A stretch of 64,000 nt of DNA from Toxorhynchites rutilus septentrionalis (lineage: Eukaryota; Arthropoda; Insecta; Diptera; Culicidae), in the NCBI RefSeq assembly GCF_029784135.1, contig NC_073746.1:71030542-71094541 (forward strand), written 5' to 3'. Numbering within the stretch: the stretch's first letter is position 1; every line of letters starts with the position of its first letter. The translations under genes and the position numbers were made by a program. The notes below the pieces were generated by a model. The model searched no databases. It was not told the origin of the DNA and saw only the letters and a list, made by a program, of their open reading frames with translations. Below are positions 20,430 through 32,936 of this stretch, one piece after another.

Positions 20430-20945
20430 TCACGAGAGTAGCTGTGACGGGGTGCGCGTTGTGTTGGAGGGCACCACCTAATCGGCTCTCCGCTGGGAAG
20501 AGAAATCCTGCGAGGGTGACTGTGACGGGGCGCGCGTCAAGTTGGAGGGCGCTTCCTAATCGGTGCACGTCTCGACAGGTAAACGGATACTGCCGCGGAG
20601 AACAGCAAAAGGCCTGCCTGACAACGCCTGATCGTGGCCTGGATGGAGGAACACCGCGAACATTTCGAAGGAACGAGCATCAAGGATGAAGCCACGATCA
20701 AAATGGTGAATACCCCACGAGAGTAGCTGTGACGGAGTGCGCGTCAGGTTGGAGGGCACTGCCTAATCGGCGCTCCGTTGGGAAGAGAAATCCTGCGAGG
20801 GTGACTGTGACGGGGCGCGCGTCAAGTTGGAGGGCGCTTCCTAATCGGTTCACATCTCGACAGGTGAGAAACCCCGCGAGGGTGACTGTGACGGGTTGCG
20901 CGTCAAGTTGGAGGGCAATTCCTAATCGGTTCACGTCTCGACGGG
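20430..20945 (+). repeat. 3' UTR repeats with a conserved stem-loop, five copies
   Basis: Five units of about 75-80 bp lie at about 20430-20507, 20508-20580, 20711-20790, 20791-20870 and 20871-20945. Each shares GAGGGTGACTGTGACGGGG..GCG then TTGGAGGGC....CCTAATCGG. In each, TGACG can pair with CGTCA seven bases later; in the first copy the pairing is kept through G-U wobbles. The region sits between the ORF2 stop and the poly-A. Confidence 0.85.
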
Positions 20946-21221
20946 TAAATTCAAAATGCCTGCGAAGAGGACATCAGCGCAGTGGAATTAATAACGAATG
21001 GAAAGAAAAAAATATTGAGAAAAAGGGAAGAACAACGCTAGTTAGCGTTGAAAACTCGAGAAGTGCATGAGCACAGCCGCCCCCTGAAGTAGTCGCCTAG
21101 ATGTGGTCCCAGGGGGAATAAGGCAACGAGTAGAGGGCTTGGTTTTTGTGGGTGCGATCCCCACTCGACGTCTGGGTTAACCCTTCCCAGGTAAGGCTGG
21201 TAGAGCGTTCCTCACCTCTTT

Positions 21222-21244
21222 AAAAAAAAAAAAAAAAAAAAAAA
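21222..21244 (+). other. poly-A tail of the R1-clade LINE
   Basis: A run of about 22 A joins the element 3' end to the second target duplication, showing insertion by target-primed reverse transcription from a polyadenylated RNA. Confidence 0.9.
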
Positions 21245-21318
21245 GAGTGACAGGGAGAGTGAGAGAGAGTGAGAGAGAAAGTGAGAGAGAGTGTGAGAGA
21301 GTGTGAGAGAGAGAGAGT
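21245..21318 (+). repeat. GA-rich microsatellite (3' flank of LINE)
   Basis: Begins with the 3' target duplication and continues as GAGAGAGT/GTGAGAGA units, the other half of the array at 15766-16047. Confidence 0.9.
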
Positions 21319-21319
21319 T

Positions 21320-24300
21320 GGTTGTACAAGTGAACATAAAATGAATGGTTAATATTTGGTATAAAAATTAAACTTGATTTTTTGAAGAGCCTTTTCAACA
21401 GTGTATTTGTTTTTCGTGGTCCCTATTGAATTTCTAACATTTTTTGAGCACCATAAATGCAAAGCGTCAATAAAGTCAGAAACACTGAATACTTCATTAA
21501 GTCCCATGTACATTTTTTTTAATGTGAGTGCAAGAAATTTTTATTTCCTTCAGGCGGATCTCGTCAACATCGGAACCAGCGTCTTTAAAGCGACAGAACC
21601 AATCACGGCACCTTGTTCCACTTTGAGTAGAATCTCAGTAAACTTTTTGGAGCTTTCGATGCGCTTTAGCCGTCGAAAGCAGGAAACCATTATTAGGCCA
21701 AAATCAAACTTCTTCTCACAACCAAACTTAAATGAAAAACCAAATCATTAATATGTAAACGTGGTGTGTGTATCTAAGCTTGGTTTATGGTGTTTTAGGT
21801 ATTTTGAATTCTACCAGCACTTATTGCTGGTGCCATCTTTTGATAAACAGCAGGATCTTAGTTGCGTATCTAATATAATTCGCTGGATGAAAAGTTTAAC
21901 TTTCTGAAAAAAATCTCTAGTGTAATGATGTTTTCCCGGAACAGAGAAAAGGAATCAAGTATTATAAGCTCAAATCCACCGAGGCCAATTAACATGTCGC
22001 CATGTAACACCCAAAAAGCAATTAAATCTAGCAATTGCGGCTATAAGTTGTCTGCAAACGTCAAAGTTATCTCTTATCGCAAAGCCCCGACCCAAGACTA
22101 TAGCGTTGGTCAAGTATCAAGAAGGTAATCCCGAAATGCCATAAGTTTACCAGAACTTTTATCTTTCAGTCGCCAGAACGCTTCCTGAACACACAAACAC
22201 ACGGGAGGATGTCTATATCGCTGTTGACTACTTTGGGTCAGTTGAACAAATTCGGACAAATTTCTTCTGGCCTAACCCACGATTAACCCCTTCTGGCAAA
22301 GTTCAGCCATTCAGAAGTAAATGCCACAGCCAAATAGTAGTGTATGAACCGGATTCGCCTTTCCATTTCCTCATCTCAGTTACATTCTGAGAGCGGAATG
22401 CTTGTGAAAAACTTTTGCTTCGAGCTCTCATTCATACATAGTAGCGGTATGGCATCTCCGAGGCAGAGACATACGGCTGCCGCAGACATCAACCAACCGG
22501 CAGCGTATAATGCTCTTGCTATTCTCCCTAATTTTTTTTTCACGCCATCTGTCATCGAGCTCCAATCAGTGCGTTCACCACCACCACCACACGTACGCAC
22601 CTACAATGATGTTGCTGAGAGCTGGGGCCGGATGTAAGTTTGTTTTGATTCTGTTCTTCAGATATCCCCTTGAGTCACACGTCTTCCGTCCTAGCAATTT
22701 TTATTTTCAACACGTCACGCAATAAGATTTGTTTTTGGTTTTTTTTTTCGGGGAGAATTCGAAAATGGCGTTTCGGGTTTTCCGTTTTGCCTTCTACCCT
22801 CTCACAATAAAACCACAAATTTCGTCGTCGTCTCACCGTTTTTTCGCGCTCCGATTCACTCCGTAAATGCCAGCCTGTCAAAGCGCAATATCTTTTCCCC
22901 TTGCGCGTGGGGCAATTACCGAGTCACTCAATCCGTAAAGCCACCTTAATCTCTGCCTCGCGAGCCTTCTCGCGTTATTTACTCATCGCGGAGGGGCGCA
23001 GAATGGCGAAAATGTGATCTACATTTGCGTTGCTTGTGGAAGAGAGACTCGAAAAAACAGAGTTTGAAACCTGTGTGTGACTCAAACAAAACAAATTACA
23101 ATGTTTTCGGAGTCGCGGGGGTTCGTTGTAATGTTCCATTCTTAATGGTTATGGACACGGGGGAGAAGAGCGATAACAGTCCGCAAACGTAAACGGAACA
23201 AGCCAATAAATGCTGATAGGAGCAACTGTCTTTTTAACTTGTTATTTCTTCTTTTTTAATTCAGCCAGCCAAGATCTGTATCACCCCTTTTCTTCTCAAG
23301 GGGGTAACAAACAACAGACAGGAAAAAAACCTTGGACCTACGTCTTAAGGTCGAGATTCGGACCGCATCAATTTTTTGATAAAATGCGGAGCCTCGATCG
23401 TAATCGTTTCGGGCGGGAATGGAAAATGTAGACTCTGCGAGTGGAAAATAAAATACGCTACTTCGCGTTTTGGCTATCGGCGATCGACATCTTTATTGGG
23501 GGGACCAAATGAACGAACGGAGTGAATTGATGAGGTTTGGTTGAGTTTATCTTTGCGGTGAATGCAAATTGTGGCCTTCCACGAAGCCGGATGACAACGA
23601 GCAGCAGCTGGTGTTTCACGAGCAGATTGTTTTGGATGTCACACAGAGGAGTATAATGTGTGAGTTGCCTTTTTCTCATGTTAACCGAAATCAGAAGCAC
23701 TACAATGTAACGTACAACAAGGTCAATCACATCCGTGGCGTCAATTACGGTATGCGTGGTACTTTTTTTTCGGTAAAATATGTGAGATTTGCTTTTAAGG
23801 AATGACAATATCAGCTGTAATGCTTGTTTCTACTCGATGCACTGAGGTTATCCACAATGCGCTCGTGCATGTCTTGATTAAACTTTTATCAACCTCATGT
23901 GCTGTATTTTTTGCATGATGGTTGGTTTTCAAAACGGTCTCACAGAATGATTGGCGTCGAATGAGGCTACAACCATATTATTTTAAAGTTTCCTTCTAGA
24001 AGTAGACAATTAATGAGCACTCAACAATTTTTCTAAGAATATTTATAATAAAACGACGGTTTGGAAGTAATAAATTTTTGAAAACGAGTATTTTTTTCGA
24101 AATCAGCATAAAAATTGTGGAAAATTGTATACCGAACGAAAAAAATATTGTTCTTGAGATTTTAATACTTTATGTGATGAAATCTCAGCTTTCAAAAAAT
24201 GATATAAACCACAGAAATACGATCCTTTTTAAACGTTTCGCTTTAATGTAGGCATTTGGCGTGTCACAGATCAGTTGAGCGGTTTAAAAGCTACAGTGGG

Positions 24301-25820
24301 TATATCGGCAAAACAGATGATTTTTCAGACCACTTGAGTTCGACCCTTGCAGAGGCGACGCGTGATCAAGAGAGCTGCCTGTTCAATCAACAATGGTGTG
24401 TGTGTTTTCTATCGTTTCCATCGGCTTCGTTCAGCAGAATACATTGAACCTCAAATATCATTTTACGCAAGCCAGCGTATTAGTAGTAGTGATCGCTTCA
24501 TACGTAGCTGACTGCGTTTGTTCTGTCGCACTTGAAGATGCAGAAAAGTTTTTGAATGACGACGGGAGTTCGAACCCGGTAATCATTACTGCTTATTTCG
24601 TAGTTTTGTGTTGCGGGTTGTGTGGTGTTGTCAAGTGTAGCCATCAGATTACATTCGTCACGGTGGAGAAGTTTTAGCCAAACAGAAGATAAATTGAAGA
24701 TATTCGGGATAATATGGAATAACAAATAAATTACCTTCGATAATTCCTCATACTCATCTACAAATGTGAAATAATAAAAAAATATGTTTGAATTTTTTTT
24801 CTGAGATTGTCTACCTGTCCTATGGACAGTTTGAACACCTGTTTATGAACAGTTTGTCTACCTGTCCTATGAACAGACACGCTTACGAGACGTTAATGGA
24901 CCCTAGGACTGTAAGGGTTAAATATGAAGATACGGGTAGAACATTTTTCGGAAAGGAATAAATATAGATGGTTTGAGCCAAACCCGAGCAATCTGTTTCA
25001 GGAGATTCATTATTCATAGATTTGATGTATAAATGATTAGGATTGATCTGTTTTTGTTCTACGAGTCTGTTGTAGGCGATACTGAATATGCGCCAAGCCA
25101 AATAGGTTCACCTATTCTGGCACTGTGTAATCTCCGCAAAAGAGTAACAAGTCGGACCAAAACATATCTTTGCATAACATATCGTGTACTGACGCATTAA
25201 TGGCAAAACCAGTTTCTTCTATGATTATCCCAGGCATCCATATTGTAAGGCTGCGTATCGAGTTCACAATTGCATATTCTATACCCAATTTTATTAATTT
25301 AATTTTAACATCGTTATCAATGTAGAAATCGGAAATTTTAAGTGTGGAAGTTGCTGAAAGTTCATCCTTCCTTAGGGTTTGTTGAAAAAATACGTACATT
25401 TGATACCATAAAAACTCGTTCGTACAGAAGTGTTGTATGCTTTTCGGTTACTGAATTTTGATTCATGTTTCGTTTTGGACGTTTACTTGCGCTGTAAATA
25501 CAGGATTCACTGAGGTAACCTTTAGGCGACATGTGGCATGCGGCTTATATGCATACCGTACACACTCTCTCCGTTCCATCGAAACAAAATATAAAATTTA
25601 TTGAATAAAATTTTTGAGCAAGTTTTTTTTAAAGGATATTTAATATGTTATTGCTCCTAAGAAGTTTATTAACTTTTACCTTTGGAATGATCCGAAATTT
25701 CGATGTCGTTTTCTGCTCCTCTACTAATTTGTTGAGTGCAGCTACTTTACGATCGAATCAAAATCAGAAGTTTGAAAAAAAAAAGTAAATACAACATAAA
25801 TATTGTTGATAACAATTAAT
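21320..25820. other. long stretch without a recognised gene
   Basis: Short unrelated open frames only. 22330-23450 is less AT-rich and not visibly repetitive and could hold regulatory sequence, but I see no defined site. At 24810-24885 the sequence ACCTGTCCTATG.ACAG occurs twice. Nothing supports a coding exon. Confidence 0.4.
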
Positions 25821-25821
25821 A

Positions 25822-27965
25822 TTAGGTTGGGGAAAATGTAATCCATTATTTTTGGGTGAAACTCAAAACTATTTTTAGTATGCTTCGGATTGTCCGATTT
25901 GAGTCATCGAGTCATCATTTTGTTGGAAAATTTGTTACCATTCGAAAGGTAGCTTCAAAATGGCTCTATCATAAAGGTCTTGGTACTTCCTATCTTCTCT
26001 TGATCCCAATTTATTATCACTCTGGAAATTTTTCAATGCGAGGAAAAGGTGATAATCGTTTGATGCCAGGTCCGAACTATATGGCGGATGAATTAAAACA
26101 GCCCAATCGAGCTCTCGGAATTGTGTGGCCGTGCGTTGCCCTGATGGAACACAACACCTCTTCTGTTGGCCAATTCTGAACGTTTCTGGTCAATCGCTAG
26201 CTTCAAACGGTCCATTTGTTGACAGTAGAGATCATAATTTAGTGTATCGCACTGAAAAAAAATTTAATAAAAACATTTAAAAAAACATTGAAAATAAATT
26301 AAATTGCACGTATTTTACCGTTGCAGTATCGGCACCATGAACATCAATCACAATTTCAGCGGCGTGGCTTGCACTTTCGCATTTATAAAAAATTAGTGGG
26401 TTATATCTATGATATAGCCGCAAGGTTCACGTGGAACTACCTTAGCTGAGCAATCATTCGTTTGTATTGATTAAATTCTTGATTGAATGAAACAGTTTCC
26501 AAATTCAATTGAGTTCAATATATTTGCTCTGTGAGTGAAAAAAATGAACAAATGCCGTGTAAAGTCAATTCATTTATTGTGATTTATTGTTCTTCGTTAC
26601 AAGTAAATTTAATGACGGACCTTTTACGTTTGGTATGATGACTAGAACAAAATATATGTACGGAAGAATTATCAAACGTTTGATGAACCAGCCTAAGGCT
26701 GAAAATCTTTCCAATAAAGACAAAAAAAAAATATCAAACGATTATTTTATTTTACATTTCCCTCTGAAGTTTACATCCCAAAAGATTCGAGAAGTATGTA
26801 TCTCGAATCTCGAATTTGCTTGAAACTGGGAAGTTCATTCGCTTCTAGTGGCTGCACGATTTTCCCAGGTTCCTAAGTTTAGAAGATCATGTTAGAACAG
26901 ACATATTCCACTCTGCACAAAGGCAAGCGAGGACAAAAGTGCTCGCAGTTTGCATTTATTTGCAGAGCCGATTTCCCCAGAAACCTCGGTTTTGAAGTCT
27001 GTGTTAGGGAAACACATTTCAATCGGAACAAAAATACTCCCGATTTGTATGAATTCGCAATGCCGATTTCCCCACGCTTCATGGATTTGAAGTCTGTGTT
27101 AGGGAAACACATTCCAGTCGGAACAAAAATACCCCCGACTTGCATGAATTTGAAATACCGATTTCTCCAGGCACCTTGGTTTAGAAATCTCTATTAGGGA
27201 ACACATTTCGGTGGGAACAAAAGCTCCCCCTACTTTCGTGTGTTCTTTTTCTTCTTTTTGGCTTTAAGAGGGTTTAAACTTTTCAGTTCACTCGCCTCTA
27301 GGCTCTTTCGTGTGCTTGCAATGCCGATTTCGCTGCTTGGTTTTAAAGTCTGTGTTAGGGAACATTTTTCGATGAGAACAAAAGTCCCCCTACTTTCATG
27401 TATTTGCAATGCCGATTTCCCCAAGGCTGCTTGGTTTTGATGGCTGTGTTAGGGAAACCGTAAATCGGGCCAATCAAAACGATGCAGTTAGGGCGTTTAG
27501 ATAACGCCTAATATTTTACAGTTATTCAATTGTTTATCTAATGAAAAACAACATTTTGTTAGTTGCGATAGATGCGTAGAAATATTCCCTATCAAGTGAT
27601 GCAAACATCTCTCCTATCCAGTACGAAATGTTCGAGCTATAAGCATTCGAAATCTTTCATTTTTTCCTGCATGTTCTGTGTTTAGGTTTTCATTTTACCC
27701 TCCATATATTCCGGTTAGACGTAGTCCCACGTCAAAATAAAAAGTGTGCAATGTACCGAATTTTCTTTTTGTTGACCTCCATTGTTAACACCCTGTAACT
27801 CATAACTGAATGGAACAAACGAAAAACCAACAAAGATTTTTTTTAGTGTGAAATGCCACCTTTTCAACGAGCCTAAACTTGAAGCTGTATGATCGATATT
27901 ACGCGAGATATTGATCACTAAACCAGCCAACGAGAAAATAATGGGTAACTTTTTCCCCAACCTAA
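25822..27965 (-). mobile_element. mariner element, dead, split by another repeat
   Basis: The ends read TTAGGTTGGGGAAAA on both strands and are flanked by TA (25820-25821 and 27966-27967). Minus-strand coding remnants match a mariner transposase. The N terminus MEVNKKKIRYI starts at 27782. After an interruption, SASHAAEIVIDVHGADTATV lies at about 26300-26390. The C-terminal half with QQMDRLKLAIDQKR, HQGNARPH and DYHLFLALKNF lies at about 25870-26275. The stretch 26390-27733 is foreign repeat DNA. The segment with the first catalytic aspartate is missing, the second is Gly, and stops are present, so the gene is dead. Confidence 0.85.
26390..27733 (-). repeat. dispersed repeat inserted in the mariner gene
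   Basis: About 1.34 kb interrupting the mariner N-terminal coding region. Its parts match 7555-7960 and 8310-8640 (in inverted orientation) and 48690-49370. Within it, 26950-27460 holds several short units built on GCCGATTTCCCC and GAAGTCTGTGTTAGGGAAAC. No transposase is seen. Its exact ends and target duplication could not be fixed. Confidence 0.65.
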
Positions 27966-27969
27966 TATC

Positions 27970-28640
27970 AAATTTAGCTCATTTGTGAATGTGTTATGAA
28001 TGCTTAAAAAAGAACGCGTGGAGTAATCAGGAAATTTCACTAGCCTATCCCAGCTATTGAAATTTAGCTTAATTCGTGTCAATTTCAGTTGTAATTAGCA
28101 GCAATCTCCAATGACACATATAATGGTCATTGCCTCGAGTAAAGTTCTTGAACAAGTCGAGAGTTTTTTTTGTCTCGGTGAGAACACTATTGTTCAATTT
28201 TCTTGCACATGCGTTCTGTTTGAATTCGTCGCTTAAAATTACAATTACAATCCAATTACAACCACTTGTTCTTATTTGGCATTGGAATCTCAACCAAGTG
28301 CCGAACAAAATCATACGGGGTTGGGTAACACGGTCGCATTCTTGACGTCGGACTACGATTTTTGTTTTATTCAATTCCTTTGTCTATCACTTTTGATTTC
28401 ATTTTAGAGTCTAAATCGTCGAGATTACAGTATTAGCTCTTTAACTAGTAAAATTAAGTGGGGGCTCTAAAAAGCTGGTAAGTATTGTAGGGTGGTATTT
28501 ATCCATGATTCATTTTTGCTCTCGCGTGAACAATATACAAGCTAGTCAAAATTTGTGCCAATGCAACTACTACACTGATTATGCATCTTCAACGTTTTCT
28601 TCTGTATATTAAAGAGGCTTAAAACTTAAAACTGAAAAGC
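27970..28640. other. non-coding stretch, nothing recognised
   Basis: AT-rich with short chance open frames only. Confidence 0.35.
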
Positions 28641-28644
28641 TAAG

Positions 28645-29450
28645 GATTTTTCACATAACATATCTCGAAACCAGGGAGGCGTTTTTTTTCGTTTCTGAGC
28701 TATGATTTTTTAAAGTTAACCGATGGTCCAAAAAATCATTTTTCCCTTTTTCCCAAAAAATGACATTTTTTTTGGATTGTAGTCACATACATCCAGTCTA
28801 GAAATATTGAACGAAAACTCAAAATATGTTAACTTTGAAAAATCATAACATAAAAACGAAAAAAAACCTGTCTAGTATTCGGAATTATTATGTGAAAAAA
28901 TCTCAGCTTTCAGGAAATAATACAAAAAATATGGCACCCTTGGTCCCGAAACGATGTAAGCTATAAAAAGCAAATATAATAAATAATTACGAAAACAAAT
29001 TCCATTTCTATTCAGAATGTAGTATTTTTTCAAACAAGACTAGCTCATTTGGTTTTATTTTTATATGTCGATCATCTGAATCGGTCCAGTAGATCAAAAG
29101 TTATGATTTTTTGTAGTGGAAAAAATGGGAAAAAATGATTTTTTGGACCATCGGCTAACTTTGAAAAACCATAACTCAAAAAAGAAAAAAAAGCCTCTCT
29201 GGTTTCGAGATATGTTATGTGAAAAGTCCTCAGCTTTCTAGAAAACATATGATAAAATATAGCGCCTTTGGTCCCGAGACCATGAAAACTATAAACATCA
29301 AATACAATCAATAATAACGAAAACATAATTCAAACTTTCTGCAACTTTAGTAATTTTTCAAAAAAGACCAGCTAATTGGCTTTAATTTAATATGTTGAAC
29401 ATCTGAATTGGACCAGTGGTTCAAAAGTTATGAATTTTTTTTTTAATTTT
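28645..29450. repeat. AT-rich inverted and tandem repeats
   Basis: About 105 bp at 28651-28757 is the inverted partner of about 29122-29228; shared blocks include CACATAACATATCTCGAAAC and CGATGGTCCAAAAAATCATT. In addition, about 28830-29100 and 29160-29430 repeat in direct order, with TTGGTCCCGA, ATTACGAAAACA/ATAACGAAAACA, AGACTAGCTCATTTGG/AGACCAGCTAATTGG and ATCTGAAT.GG.CCAGT. It is a repeat family of unknown type. Confidence 0.7.
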
Positions 29451-32160
29451 GAGTTTTTTCTCTCCTTTTGTTTTCGAAAAATCCGTACTCAAAAACTATG
29501 AGATCTCCAAAATGCTGGTTAAAGAATAAAATATAGAAAGTTATTCATGATTTCATTAAAAACAATCAAACAAATTTTCAAAGAAAAAAGTTCAATATAA
29601 AATATTTTGAAAATTAATGTTCATTTTTCTCAAAAATATTTATTTTTTTAAATCCTGAAAAAAGTTGATTGAATAGGCTTTACAATTTCCAACAAATTAC
29701 ACATACATAGGAAGTTCTGCACTTTTACAGGGAAAGGATTTTTCTATCCACAACTTTTTCATGTTTTCTTTGAAAAATACTATTAATGTTTAATTCGTAA
29801 AATTTGTATGTATAAATTATTGTGATTTAAATATTCTGCAAACTATTTTCTATATAGAAACATGTTAGGAAATTGTCAAACGCGATAATTTTCACACGAA
29901 AATATCACGAGTAAAACATTGCCTTTTCAAGAGCCCTCATACAAAAATGTAACATATTCCAGAAACTTTAAAAGATAGAAAATTGAAGTCTTCGACTAAC
30001 GTTCATATTTTAATGAGGTCTAAAGCTTTGTCCAATACACTATAAAGCTATCTCGAGTTTATACAAAGTTGGGATTAGTGGCATTTTTTTGAAGGAAACA
30101 TGAAAAATTTCTTGTTAGAAAAACTTTTTCCCAGTAAGTGTGGCATCTTTCGATGTATTTGGAAATATTTTTTTATTCATATTTTTAATATATAATTTCT
30201 TAGAATTATTTTTATTTTCATTTTTTTGAATTTTGAATTTTTGGGAGAAATGAATTTCAAATTTTAAAATATCATTCAGTGTGTTGATAAGTGTGAAATT
30301 TTCAAATCGATTTTCTTTATGAAAATTAAAACAATTTCCTACACCTCTTCATTTGACCAAAATTTTGTAAGTAGCAGAGTTTTTAATTTATTTTTTTTGT
30401 CAAGAATATTTTTTTTTTGTTTTTTCAAAAAGTAGTCCAATAAAGATTTCAAGTATGCGAAGTTGCTTAAATGACCAATCTGAAATGGTGCTACTAACTT
30501 CTAAGACAAGTTGGCATGAAATTCGTCGTATACGTCGTATACCATTACAAACAATCAGTCGCAATTAAAATTGGTCAAATTATAATGAGAACTGTGATCT
30601 TGGGCAACAGCCACCTTATGTCAAAGAGAGTTGGATCAAAATCTACTGTTTTCCAGCTAATTTGGCGTATTGCTCGGAAGAAAAAAAAATTTTTTTTATC
30701 GGTACAACGCTCTTCTACACTGCCCATGATTGCATAGGAGACGTAATCGACAACACCATTAGTGTTGGGGAAACGCTTTTTTGTTGTTTTTTGGCCTACA
30801 AGCATAATCATGCGAATTTCCGATGAAATTATCTGTCCAGTTGAAGGATATTATCGGCAAAAAGAGGGCCTAGGTGATTTTGCGAATTATAACATATTTT
30901 TTCCATTTGGAAAACGCTTGCGTCTATTTATGCGGACAATGAATCATTTCAATGAACATTTGTCCGCATAGCTAGACGTAATCACCAGGTTACTCTGTTT
31001 GTAACGTTAGTATTTACATTTCCGATAATAGTCAAAACGTCTCCGTCGGTAGTTTCAGTTGATATCGGATAGAATTAAAAAGGTTTGGAAGAAATTTGGT
31101 GAAATGTATGGAAAAGGTGTTCTTGATTTGTCGCGAGTCTATGATAGTACTTTCTTCCTGAAGAATACTCTGGGATATGATAAGAACAGCAGGTTCGTGT
31201 TTTTTCAATTAATTGAATTTGTAAAGGCAATCTGCAATGTTGGTAATTTTAGCCACATGATTTACCGATATCATGATCAATCGCATAAAGATGGTGGAGC
31301 GACTTACTCCAACGGTATGAGTAAATGCTGAGTATGTGGAATAATTGAATGTTGAATCCGAGGAATTATAATGCTAAGAACCAATATTATTTAAATTTTA
31401 CTACTGATCTGATTGTTTCATTATCTACTTGAAGATTCAAATGCAGAAATTTAGGTAATTATAACATTAAAAAAACACAATTGCTTCTCTTTGTTCATCG
31501 TGTACAGAAAATAGTAATTTTATGAGCAGCGTTCCAATGGTTTCTTATATTCTCTATTAGGAAACACTAAGTAATAAGAGAGTAAAAGTAAAACTATCGT
31601 GACAAACATGTTTGGACTCTACAAAGAATATGATTCAAATGTAGATTTAGCTTATAGCACATAATACTGACAATTGTTGGTTTTCGAATGATGTATGATA
31701 GCTGTATGGAACTACGTCTGATATGCGGACAAACAGTGATTTTACGGAAAGGTTTTTTCTAAATTGCTCGAATGTTTTCGAAAAAAAATTGTTTGTTTGC
31801 ATATTTAGCAAACGTATTACATTGTTCATTTTGTCGTTTACGTTTCCTATACAAACATGGGCAGTACACACACAGCTCACATGAATCATTGCGAAAAAAT
31901 GTGATTCGTAGTACGAATTGGAGCAACATGTTGTGTTCGTCAAATTAAATTTCAGCTGATTTCTGGCTTTACTCACATATTAAATAGCACACAGGTGAGA
32001 AACATTTTTCACTGAACTAAGAGGAAATAACAGCGGTGGAACGTCACATTTTCGTTTTAAGGATAAACACCAGAAGTTCGCTGGAACAAGAGTATTGAAG
32101 TTCAGGAAATAATAAGGAATAAGAATGTGTCTAAAATCATAATCATAATATCATATTATT
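29451..32160. other. very AT-rich stretch without a gene
   Basis: Several short open frames (for example 30516-30737, 30762-30971 and 31059-31331) have no recognisable domain. A strong palindrome at 30921-30978 is listed separately. Confidence 0.4.
30921..30978. repeat. 17-bp-arm imperfect palindrome with 20-base loop
   Basis: Outer arms CGTCTA and TAGACG and inner arms TATGCGGACAA and TTGTCCGCATA pair perfectly, separated by a 2-base mismatch step and a 20-base loop. The inner motif TATGCGGACAA recurs alone at about 31720. Confidence 0.7.
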
Positions 32161-32167
32161 GACCGAC

Positions 32168-32620
32168 CAAGGGCCTGGCCGGGTAAGGGAGTAAAAAGTG
32201 CCCCCAAACCAAAACACCAGCTGTATGGCAAATATTGTATAGGATATTAAATAAGAAATTTTAAGGTTTTTTTTTGAACCCCTATATTTAACATAGGATT
32301 TATAGTGAAAAGCGTTCTTTCGTTTATTTCATGCCATCCTCAAAAGTTTCGAGATAAAAATTTGAAAAAAATACTACGGTGTATCAAGAAAAATTATCAA
32401 AAAAAAATTTCATCAACAATTTAAGTACTAAAAAAAACTATTGAAATTAAAAAAAAAATTTGAATTAGAGATTCAGTACTACTCTAATTCATATTTAAAT
32501 GTGTTCCTACGTTCCTACATGTGGCGTATTTTTTCCTGAATTTTTAAGAGCATTGCGAGACCCAAAAATAATTTTCTTCATCATCTGCATTATTATTATT
32601 TTTTTCTTGAAATCGATTAT
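32168..32620. repeat. left arm of a large AT-rich inverted repeat
   Basis: Reverse-complement match to about 33840-34285. Blocks include GGGTAAGGGAGTAAAAAG, CCCCCAAACCAAA, AATATTGTATAGG and ATTTAAATGTGTTCCTACG. Identity is moderate. Confidence 0.7.
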
Positions 32621-32936
32621 TTTATTGTATTCGTGGTTTTCAATTGTAGGATTAAAATTAAAAAAAATATAATGATTTGAATTTTTTAAGTGTTTTTCTC
32701 ATTAATCCGAATGATCATTCCACAAGGACTTTATTTTTTCTCACAGAACTCTATCGTACTGTTGACTCCTATGAATTTGGCAAACCATCTAAATCCAACG
32801 TAAAGATAATCTCATATATTTTAAGATATGAGAAAAAAAAATCTTTGTACAGCGCAATGTTCTAAATATACCGACAGAATGTAGAAATATATAAACAAAA
32901 TTTAAATAAATATTAGAGCAGTACTGGGTCTCTTAA

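Larger units (their letters stand above)
16048..21243 (+). mobile_element. R1-clade non-LTR retrotransposon inserted in a GA-rich microsatellite
   Basis: About 5.2 kb with two intact ORFs, a structured 3' UTR, a poly-A of about 22 bases (21222-21243) and a 14-15 bp target duplication. ORF1 carries three zinc knuckles. ORF2 carries an apurinic-type endonuclease, reverse transcriptase and a C-terminal CCHC. The endonuclease opening (TQLNLNHCDIAQ, then AEPYRVP) and the C-terminal CX2CX8HX4C are R1-clade features. Only five bases separate the 5' target duplication from the ORF1 ATG, so this copy has almost no 5' UTR. Both ORFs are complete, so it may encode active proteins. Confidence 0.93.
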
